From: Bacteroidales bacterium
Lineage (GTDB): Bacteria > Bacteroidota > Bacteroidia > Bacteroidales > FEN-979
Assembly (NCBI GenBank): GCA_016926765.1
Contig: JAFGNY010000214.1
Location: forward strand, 1-5,844
Direction of reading: 5' to 3'
Length of the DNA: 5,844 nt
The first letter of the stretch is position 1, and each line of letters opens with the position of its first letter. A model generated the notes under the pieces. The model ran no database searches and was not told the DNA's origin. It saw nothing but the letters and a program-made list of their open reading frames with translations. The translations under genes and the position numbers were made by a program. Positions 1 to 4,667 of the stretch are shown here, piece by piece.

Positions 1-468
1 AACGGGAAAAAAGCCGCCCGTCAGTTGATCAAAGACATTCCGGGAATCAAGATCATCATGATCTCGGGATTTATCTCCTCGGAAAATATCCGTGAACTCC
101 TTGAAACCGGCATTATGGGAATCGTATCAAAAACTGCCGGAGCAGAAGAGATTCTTGAAGCCATCTACCACGTCATGAACGGGAAACAACATCTTATTGT
201 GGAGTCATCGATCAATGTACCGGATGAGGAAGTGACTCCGATAGCCCCCGTCAGTGAATTGAAACAATCCGGTACGGGGTTGCTCACAAAGCGGGAATTG
301 GAAGTGATGCGCCTGATTGTGAACGGATACAGTTCAGAGATGATCATACAATATCTTGCGATCTGTCAAAGAACACTTCATGTACATAAATCCAACATTT
401 TTAAAAAATGTGGACTTCATTCCACGGCAGAACTTCTGAGGTACGCCTTTAAAAATAATTTAGCCTGA
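1..468 (+). CDS. Response regulator, NarL/LuxR family, 3' part (5' end outside window)
   Basis: The frame is open from base 1, so this is the C-terminal 155 residues of a longer protein; family members are usually about 210-220 residues, so some 55-60 N-terminal residues, including the phospho-acceptor Asp, lie outside. What remains of the receiver domain reads like beta4 to alpha5: PGIKIIMISGF carries the conserved switch Ser, and GIVSKTAGAEEILEAI carries the conserved Lys. After a linker (residues about 70-93) comes a LuxR-type helix-turn-helix starting at LTKRELEVMRLIVNGYSSE and ending with RTLHVHKSNIFKKCG and a final helix. The protein should bind DNA when phosphorylated by a histidine kinase that is not in view. 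The TTG at 25 is an internal Leu codon, not a start. It converges on the rib operon and has no evident link to it. Target genes cannot be told. Confidence 0.9.
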   Translation, partial: NGKKAARQLIKDIPGIKIIMISGFISSENIRELLETGIMGIVSKTAGAEEILEAIYHVMNGKQHLIVESSINVPDEEVTPIAPVSELKQSGTGLLTKRELEVMRLIVNGYSSEMIIQYLAICQRTLHVHKSNIFKKCGLHSTAELLRYAFKNNLA

Positions 469-570
469 GTTTTCTCTTTTCAGCGGTAAATTACCCCTCA
501 CGGGACTAGGATTGAAAGGAGAACTGAACCCTCTCCGAAAAGCCCGTCATTCCTGATCATTCCGGAACAT

Positions 571-621
571 ACTTAGAAATTACTTAGATTTTTTCTCTTC
601 TTCTAGTAGTAATTACTTAGA
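571..621. repeat. Helically phased ACTTAGA repeats
   Basis: ACTTAGA occurs at 571-577, 582-588 and 615-621, giving start-to-start distances of 11 and 33 bp, that is one and three turns of DNA. The last two copies lie in a 15-bp direct repeat with one mismatch (TAGAAATTACTTAGA at 574-588, TAGTAATTACTTAGA at 607-621). The second unit contains the perfect 10-bp palindrome AGTAATTACT at 608-617. The arrangement resembles a cooperative binding site for a dimeric regulator, but the function is unknown and the location downstream of a gene is odd for an operator. Confidence 0.5.
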
Positions 622-632
622 CGTTTTTAATG

Positions 633-660
633 AAAAATAGATAATTTTCTCTATTTTTTT
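633..660. terminator. Possible weak bidirectional terminator
   Basis: AAAAATAGA at 633-641 pairs with TCTATTTTT at 650-658 to form a 9-bp stem with an 8-nt loop; the right arm is followed by two more T on the + strand, and the minus strand likewise gives a stem ending in U-rich sequence. It lies between convergent genes, where such an element is expected. Only one pair is G-C, so the stem is weak, and this call rests mainly on position. Confidence 0.3.
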
Positions 661-799
661 GACGGAACTCATCCTCTATTTTTATCGGTTTAAATCAGAT
701 AAAAAATGAGCTTGAGTATGTATTTATTTTTTGCCTTGATGATGACAACAACCGATGCCACCCATGAACAAGGGCTTTTTATCGGGAGTGGTATCAATG

Positions 800-814
800 G
801 GGTGATCATCACCC
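800..814. repeat. Inverted repeat in the rib operon 3' trailer
   Basis: GGGTGAT at 800-806 is the exact inverse complement of ATCACCC at 808-814. As RNA from the minus strand it would fold as a five-pair GC-rich stem with a five-base loop, starting about 20 nt after the ribH stop codon. There is no U-tract after it, so it is not a normal intrinsic terminator; it may protect the transcript's 3' end or help Rho-independent pausing. Role unproven. Confidence 0.4.
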
Positions 815-834
815 TTCAGGCGGGGTATCCCGGA

Positions 835-1296
835 TCAGATCTGGGAGATTACATTCGCCATCTCGATGGCAGCAAGAGCCGCATCGAAGCCTTTGTTCCC
901 GCTCTTGGTACCAGCCCGCTCAATAGCCTGCTCGATGTTGTCGGTCGTGAGTACGCCATAGATCACCGGGATTCCGGCATCGAGACCAACCGTAGCGATC
1001 CCCTTTGACACTTCGGCAGCTACAAAGTCAAAATGCGGTGTAGCTCCCCGGATGACCGCACCCAGGCAGATGACTGCATCGTACTTCCCGGAGGTGGCCA
1101 TCTTCTTTGCCAGGAAAGGGATTTCAAAGGATCCGGGGGCCCATAGTGTCTCGATGTTTCCCTCGTCTGCTCCGTGCCGGTGGAGGCCATCCAGGCACCC
1201 CGATAGCAACTTACTGCTGATGAACTCATTGAACCTGGCTACCACGATTCCGAACTTCAGATGTTTTGCATCCAGTTTTCCTTCTATTGTTTTCAT
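835..1296 (-). CDS. ribH: 6,7-dimethyl-8-ribityllumazine synthase
   Basis: The enzyme condenses 5-amino-6-ribitylaminouracil with 3,4-dihydroxy-2-butanone 4-phosphate to give lumazine, the substrate of riboflavin synthase; it acts in the cytosol, and family members form pentamers or 60-subunit capsids. At 153 residues it has the usual length. Visible family motifs are RFNEFI (residues 21-26), PGSFEIP (54-60), and GAVIRGATPHFDFV (79-92), in which His88 matches the catalytic His; GVLTTDNIEQA follows near residue 113. The start is the only ATG that gives the normal N-terminus, and there is no Shine-Dalgarno sequence, as is common in Bacteroidota. It is the last gene of the rib cluster, but it stands 112 bp behind ribBA, whereas the other genes are nearly touching. 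That gap is filled by a leader related to the one upstream of the secreted-protein gene at 5717. Confidence 0.97.
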   Translation of the reverse strand: MKTIEGKLDAKHLKFGIVVARFNEFISSKLLSGCLDGLHRHGADEGNIETLWAPGSFEIPFLAKKMATSGKYDAVICLGAVIRGATPHFDFVAAEVSKGIATVGLDAGIPVIYGVLTTDNIEQAIERAGTKSGNKGFDAALAAIEMANVISQI

Positions 1297-1386
1297 GTGT
1301 AAATAATTAGATTTTAATTGTCACATAAAATATCCATATATTTTCATGATGGGTTGGTATGAATATGGTTCTTATGGATATTTCAT
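1297..1386 (-). repeat. 90-nt leader repeat, copy A, upstream of ribH
   Basis: This stretch aligns with 5718-5807; by hand about 66 of 91 columns match, with two compensating one-base gaps, so both are exactly 90 nt and both end at the ATG. The first 14 bases (minus strand, ATGAAATATCCATA) are identical. A perfect 10-bp inverted repeat, AAATATCCAT at 1328-1337 and ATGGATATTT at 1374-1383, encloses 36 bp. A second, bulged stem may form inside it (1338-1347 with 1359-1366). A further ATGGATAT lies just outside at 1391-1398. The last 30 nt before the start codon are also similar to copy B. It may be a shared 5' control element or a dispersed repeat. Confidence 0.7.
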
Positions 1387-1408
1387 ATAAATGGATATAT
1401 ATTGTTGA

Positions 1409-2626
1409 TTAAATCTCGATCTCCTCTGTAAAACTAAGCATATGGCCCATTTTATCCCGCTTGGTCATCAGGTACATTTTGTTGTTTGCATTGTGTTTAA
1501 CCTCGATCGGCATCCGTTCAACGATCTCAAGCCCGAATCCTTCAATTCCGCTGATTTTCTTTGGGTTGTTGGTGAGGAGCCTGATCTTGCGGATCCCCAG
1601 GTCAGCAAGGATTTCAGCTCCGATACCATAATCCCTCATATCGGCTGAAAACCCAAGTGCCTGGTTTGCCTCTACCGTATCCATTCCTTTGTCTTGAAGG
1701 TGGTATGCTTTCATTTTGTTGGCAAGGCCAATTCCTCTACCCTCCTGTCTCATATAAAGCAGAACCCCTCGTCCTTCCTGACTGATCCGCTTCATTGCCA
1801 TGTCAAGCTGCTCACCGCAATCGCATCGTAACGACCCAAATACATCGCCGGTAAGGCATTCGGAATGAACCCGCACAATCACCGGCTCACTGGTTGTGAT
1901 ATCCCCTTTCACCAGGGCCAGGTGGTCCTCTCCGGTAAGTTTACTCTGGTAGCTGTGTGCTTTAAAATAGCCATAGCGTGTAGGCAGGTCCACCACCGTG
2001 CTGCAAAAGATCAGCTTCTCATTTTTCCGTCTGTAGTCGATCAGGTTAGCGATGGTGATGATCTTCAGGTTATGTTTCCTGCAGTAGTTTAACAGTTCCG
2101 GGACCCGTGCCATGGAACCATCTTCATTCATGATCTCGCAGATCACCCCGGCGGGATAGAGTCCGGCGATGGTAGCCAGATCGATCGAAGCTTCGGTATG
2201 GCCGGCCCTCACAAGCACGCCGCCCTCCCGGTATTCGATCGGGAAAATATGTCCTGGTCGGGTGAAATCCCTGGCACTTGATGCTGGATCAAGTACTTTC
2301 CTGATAGTCAGCGCCCTCTCTTGAGCCGAGATGCCGGTTTTACACTCCGTGGCATCAATGCTGATGGTGAAAGCAGTACGGTTTGGATCGGTATTTTTGG
2401 CAACCATCCGGTCAATATGCAATTCTTCCAGCCTCTCCTTTTTAACGGGCATGCAGATCAGTCCGCCCCCGAATTTCGCCATGAAATTGATCGCTTCAGG
2501 AGTCGCCTTTTCAGCCGCAATGACCAGATCGCCTTCGTTTTCCCGGTCTTCGTCATCGACAATCACTACCATTTTTCCCCGTTTGAAATCTTCGATTGCT
2601 TCCGGTATCGTGTTGAATTTATTCAT
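1409..2626 (-). CDS. ribBA: Bifunctional 3,4-dihydroxy-2-butanone 4-phosphate synthase / GTP cyclohydrolase II
   Basis: This fusion makes both riboflavin precursors. Residues about 1-200 are the DHBP synthase, which converts ribulose 5-phosphate to dihydroxybutanone phosphate and formate: the acidic metal-binding loop DDEDRENEGD is at 24-33, RPGHIFPI at 123-130, and RAGHTEASIDL at 140-150. Residues about 205-400 are GTP cyclohydrolase II: the zinc ligands Cys257, Cys268 and Cys270 lie in HSECLTGDVFGSLRCDC, followed by GRGVLLYMRQEGRGIGLANK (286-305), RDYGIGAEIL (331-340) and LLTNNPKKI (350-358). All key motifs are intact in both halves, so both activities are expected. The length, 405 residues, is normal for the fusion. 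It begins 18 nt after the ribE stop codon and has no Shine-Dalgarno sequence (the upstream bases are CAACTACAACAACT), so it probably shares the ribD-ribE transcript. Confidence 0.97.
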   Translation of the reverse strand: MNKFNTIPEAIEDFKRGKMVVIVDDEDRENEGDLVIAAEKATPEAINFMAKFGGGLICMPVKKERLEELHIDRMVAKNTDPNRTAFTISIDATECKTGISAQERALTIRKVLDPASSARDFTRPGHIFPIEYREGGVLVRAGHTEASIDLATIAGLYPAGVICEIMNEDGSMARVPELLNYCRKHNLKIITIANLIDYRRKNEKLIFCSTVVDLPTRYGYFKAHSYQSKLTGEDHLALVKGDITTSEPVIVRVHSECLTGDVFGSLRCDCGEQLDMAMKRISQEGRGVLLYMRQEGRGIGLANKMKAYHLQDKGMDTVEANQALGFSADMRDYGIGAEILADLGIRKIRLLTNNPKKISGIEGFGLEIVERMPIEVKHNANNKMYLMTKRDKMGHMLSFTEEIEI

Positions 2627-2644
2627 AGTTGTTGTAGTTGATCG

Positions 2645-3286
2645 TTATATAAATCCGTTCCTGGCCAGGGTATCTAATGTCACTCCGGTCCCTGGTTTTT
2701 CGCCCGTTGCCAGCTTTTCAACATATTTCCCGATGAGATCACATTCAATGTTCACCTCCGCCCCGGCTTGCTTAGAAAGAATCGTCGTTTCCTGCTGTGT
2801 TAGGGGGATGATCCCTACAGAAAAGGAATGGGGATCAGCATCTATTACCGTAAGGCTGATGCCGTCAATCGCAACGGAGCCTTTCGTTACGATATAGTGA
2901 AGAATTTGGGGTGCAGCTTCAATCCGAAACCGTTCGGCATTTTCTTCCCTTCGCCGCTCTACAATGCGGCCGGTACCGTCAATATGGCCTGAGACAATGT
3001 GTCCGCCCAACCGGTCACTCAACCTCAATGCCCGTTCCAGATTCACTCTGCTGCCCGGCTTCAGCCGGTGGAATGAGGTTCGGGTCATCGTTTCGGGCAT
3101 CACATCAACAGAAAAACCCTGATTGTTCAGTTTGGTGACTGAAAGGCAAACTCCATCAACGGAAATACTGTCCCCGAAACGCAGTCCCTCCAGAACCCGT
3201 TGAGCCTTAACTTCCAGCACAATGGCTTTTGCTCCCCGGCGAACAGCATCCACCACACCAACCTCTTCTATGATTCCTGTGAACAT
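2645..3286 (-). CDS. ribE: Riboflavin synthase (alpha chain)
   Basis: It dismutates two molecules of 6,7-dimethyl-8-ribityllumazine to one riboflavin and one pyrimidine, which returns to the lumazine synthase. The protein has the two tandem lumazine-binding barrels of the family: the first opens with MFTGIIEEVG (1-10) and contains DGVCLSV with Cys47 at the catalytic position; the second contains GHIVSGHIDGTGRI (95-108) and AIDGISLTV (139-147). A C-terminal helix region (NIECDLIGKYVEKL) would form the trimer contact. At 213 residues the length is normal. The ATG lies inside the end of ribD, a 19-nt overlap in another frame, so translation is probably coupled. GAAGGA eight bases upstream could serve as a ribosome binding site. 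The gene is called ribE in the Bacillus naming; Escherichia coli calls it ribC. Confidence 0.97.
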   Translation of the reverse strand: MFTGIIEEVGVVDAVRRGAKAIVLEVKAQRVLEGLRFGDSISVDGVCLSVTKLNNQGFSVDVMPETMTRTSFHRLKPGSRVNLERALRLSDRLGGHIVSGHIDGTGRIVERRREENAERFRIEAAPQILHYIVTKGSVAIDGISLTVIDADPHSFSVGIIPLTQQETTILSKQAGAEVNIECDLIGKYVEKLATGEKPGTGVTLDTLARNGFI

Positions 3287-4377
3287 GATAGGTATCCTTC
3301 AATGAGTATATCTTCTTTGAGCATCTTCAGTCCCGAAACACGAAACGGGATTGCGTCGGACAACCTGCGAATCCCCTCTCCTTCAAGGATGGTCGGGGCT
3401 TTTTTCCCTCCGATAAACCTGGGTGCAATGAAGAGCATCACTTTATCCACAACCTGATCCCTCATCGCCGAAAAAGCCAGCGTTCCCCCTCCTTCAAGAA
3501 ACACGCTGTCGATATCCATCAACCCCAGAGCCAGCATCAGGTATTCCAGATCAACCTGATCATTCTTCTCCGGACAAACAACCACCTGAGCTCCCCTTCT
3601 CCTGATTTCGGCAAGTTTACCCGAATCAGCCCTTTTCGTAACGGCTACAAGGGTCAATTGGGGGTTGATCGCAAGCACATTGGAATCCAGCGAGATTCTG
3701 GCCATTGAATCGACGACCACTTTTAAGGGGTTCTTACTGATCTTCCGGCTTCTCCGGGCATCAAGTTTTGGATTATCTTTTAACACCGTGCCGATTCCGA
3801 CCATAATGGCAGAATATTCATGCCGGAGCTTTTGTACAAGCTTGCGGGAAGATTCTCCGGAAACCCATCGTGCATCGCCTGACACAGAGGCAATCTTCCC
3901 ATCCAGCGTCATAGCGCTTTTATAGAGGCAGAAGGGTTTGCGTGTTGTGATGAATTTCGCAAACACCTCATTTAGCTGGAAAGCCTCTTTTTCCAGAATT
4001 CCGGTTTCAACGGAAATGTTATTTCTTTCAAGGAATTCAACCCCTTTCCCATTGACGACCGGATTCGGGTCCTTCATGGCAATTACTACCTTTCTGATTC
4101 CTTTCTTCACAATCAGCTCAGCGCAGGGAGGTGTCTTCCCATAGTGAATACAAGGTTCCAGGTTAAGATACAGTATGGCTCCCCGCGGGGATTTTTTACA
4201 ACTGTTGAAGGCGTTCACCTCTGCGTGGGGTCCGCCAAAATACTCATGGTATCCCTGCCCGATGATGACATTGTCTTTGACGATCACCGCGCCAACCATC
4301 GGATTTGGGCTGACCCATCCTGCCCCTTTCTTTGCCAGCTTCAACGCCAGCCTCATGTATCTGATTTCGTCCTTCAT
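3268..4377 (-). CDS. ribD: Bifunctional diaminohydroxyphosphoribosylaminopyrimidine deaminase / 5-amino-6-(5-phosphoribosylamino)uracil reductase
   Basis: It carries out the second and third steps of the pyrimidine branch: zinc-dependent deamination followed by NADPH-dependent reduction of the ribosyl side chain. Residues about 1-145 are the deaminase: SPNPMVGAVIV at 23-33, HAE at 51-53 (His51 zinc ligand, Glu53 catalytic), and PCIHYGKTPPC with Cys76 and Cys85 as the other zinc ligands. Residues about 148-365 are the reductase, opening with KSAMTLDGKIA (153-163), followed by ARWVSG and the later FLEGGGTLAFSA substrate/cofactor loop. The 369 residues match the family's usual length. It is the first gene of the operon. 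Its ATG directly follows seven U of an intrinsic terminator controlled by the FMN riboswitch. There is only a weak AGGG 13-16 nt upstream, itself inside the terminator stem. It ends inside ribE. Confidence 0.97.
   Translation of the reverse strand: MKDEIRYMRLALKLAKKGAGWVSPNPMVGAVIVKDNVIIGQGYHEYFGGPHAEVNAFNSCKKSPRGAILYLNLEPCIHYGKTPPCAELIVKKGIRKVVIAMKDPNPVVNGKGVEFLERNNISVETGILEKEAFQLNEVFAKFITTRKPFCLYKSAMTLDGKIASVSGDARWVSGESSRKLVQKLRHEYSAIMVGIGTVLKDNPKLDARRSRKISKNPLKVVVDSMARISLDSNVLAINPQLTLVAVTKRADSGKLAEIRRRGAQVVVCPEKNDQVDLEYLMLALGLMDIDSVFLEGGGTLAFSAMRDQVVDKVMLFIAPRFIGGKKAPTILEGEGIRRLSDAIPFRVSGLKMLKEDILIEGYLSCSQES
3295..3300 (-). promoter_or_regulatory. Possible Shine-Dalgarno sequence for ribE
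   Basis: GAAGGA stands eight bases before the ribE ATG and lies inside the ribD codons for Glu-Gly. It is the only well-placed Shine-Dalgarno-like sequence in the window; the other starts lack one. It may serve re-initiation at the ribD/ribE overlap, or simply be forced by the ribD protein sequence. Confidence 0.35.
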
Positions 4378-4434
4378 AAAAAAATAGCCCTGAAGAAAAA
4401 CAGACGTAATTCAATGCGTCTCCTCTTCGGGGCT
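4378..4434 (-). terminator. Riboswitch-controlled intrinsic terminator before ribD
   Basis: Read on the minus strand, AGCCCCGAAGA (4434-4424) pairs with TCTTCAGGGCT (4396-4386) with one C-A mismatch, an inner stem AGACG (4421-4417) pairs with CGTCT (4406-4402), and the hairpin is followed by A and seven T (4384-4378). This is the standard form of a Rho-independent terminator. Its 3' arm repeats the riboswitch P1 5' strand, so the riboswitch P1 3' strand could pair with it and act as antiterminator when FMN is low. The T-run ends at the base before the ribD ATG. Confidence 0.88.
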
Positions 4435-4454
4435 AAACTAAATATCATCAGGCA

Positions 4455-4471
4455 TCGCTTTAAAAAAGCGA
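4455..4471 (-). other. Hairpin between riboswitch and terminator
   Basis: On the minus strand TCGCTTT (4471-4465) and AAAGCGA (4461-4455) form a perfect seven-pair stem with a three-base loop, 10 nt after the riboswitch. It lacks a U-tract, so it is not a terminator. It may separate the aptamer from the expression platform, bring the P1 3' strand near the terminator arm, or act as a pause site. Confidence 0.5.
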
Positions 4472-4481
4472 CCTTGTTGGT

Positions 4482-4598
4482 TTTCTTCTTCCATCCAGAC
4501 TATGACTGTCGGTGCCGTAACTGCAACGGCTCGGTCCCGTATATACGGGAGTCGCGGACTATACCGCCGGTCGGGAATTTCACCCTGCCCTGAAGAAA
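4482..4598 (-). ncRNA. FMN riboswitch (RFN element) of the rib operon
   Basis: The minus strand reads through the conserved RFN blocks in order: TTCAGGGCAGGGTGAAATTC, then CCGACCGGCGGTATAGTCCG, a variable arm CCCGTATATACGGG (4549-4536), a P5 arm with GCCGT/ACGGC closing TGCAGTT (4530-4514), then ACCGACAGTCATAGTCTGG followed by ATGGAAGAAG. P1 is closed by TTTCTTC (4598-4592) with GAAGAAA (4488-4482). FMN binding is expected to stabilise P1, let the downstream terminator form, and stop transcription before ribD. It stands 105 nt before the ribD start, at the head of a four-gene riboflavin operon, exactly where such an element belongs. Confidence 0.97.
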
Positions 4599-4650
4599 CA
4601 AATTTATTTAAAGAACATCATCCGGGTTTGACCCTGATAAATAACGATGG

Positions 4651-4658
4651 CAAAGATA
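4651..4658 (-). promoter_or_regulatory. Putative -7 element of the rib operon promoter
   Basis: TATCTTTG on the minus strand matches the Bacteroidota -7 consensus TAnnTTTG exactly. It lies 9 nt after the stop codon of the upstream gene and about 50 nt before the riboswitch, so the transcript would start near 4644. A TTG that would serve as the -33 box is not found at the usual distance; the nearest (4671-4669) is too close. So the operon probably has its own promoter, but the start site is inferred. Confidence 0.5.
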
Positions 4659-4667
4659 CGATAATAT

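Larger units (their letters stand above)
469..834. other. Non-coding region between convergent genes
   Basis: This 366-bp spacer lies between the stop of the response regulator and the stop of ribH, so both transcripts should end here. I see no convincing gene. Its left part (500-547) can form nested hairpins: ACGGG at 500-504 with CCCGT at 543-547, enclosing GGAGA at 518-522 with TCTCC at 532-536. Its middle (570-700) is very AT-rich and holds phased ACTTAGA repeats and an AT-rich inverted repeat. Its right part holds a GC-rich inverted repeat just past ribH. No strong GC-rich hairpin followed by a T-run was found for either strand. Confidence 0.7.

Noticed and set aside
25..468. TTG at 25 as the start of the response regulator
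   Set aside because: The frame is open to base 1 and the residues before it (NGKKAARQ) continue the receiver domain, so the TTG codes for an internal Leu.
727..834. Open frame continuing about 35 codons past the ribH stop on the minus strand
   Set aside because: Lumazine synthase is already full length at the TGA, and the extension shows no known domain; a stop-codon read-through has no support.
706..1008. 100-codon + strand reading frame starting before the ribH 3' end
   Set aside because: Over half of it lies antisense to the conserved ribH coding sequence, it has no family resemblance that I recognise, and no promoter or ribosome site precedes it. The hydrophobic start (SLSMYLFFALMM) is not enough to call a gene.
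1297..1408. Leader repeat as an insertion sequence or MITE end
   Set aside because: The inverted repeat is short and internal, there are no clear target-site duplications, and the similarity runs past it to the start codon; a dispersed repeat is still possible but is not shown.
2331..2897. 188-codon + strand frame opposite ribBA and ribE
   Set aside because: It is antisense to two well-conserved genes, has no recognisable domain, and crosses their junction.
4144..4593. 149-codon + strand frame opposite ribD and the riboswitch
   Set aside because: It reads antisense through the conserved ribD N-terminus, the terminator and the aptamer; the coding look is a shadow.
4619..4640. GGGT-CAA-ACCC hairpin after the secreted-protein gene as its terminator
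   Set aside because: The stem has only four sure pairs and no T-run follows on the minus strand.
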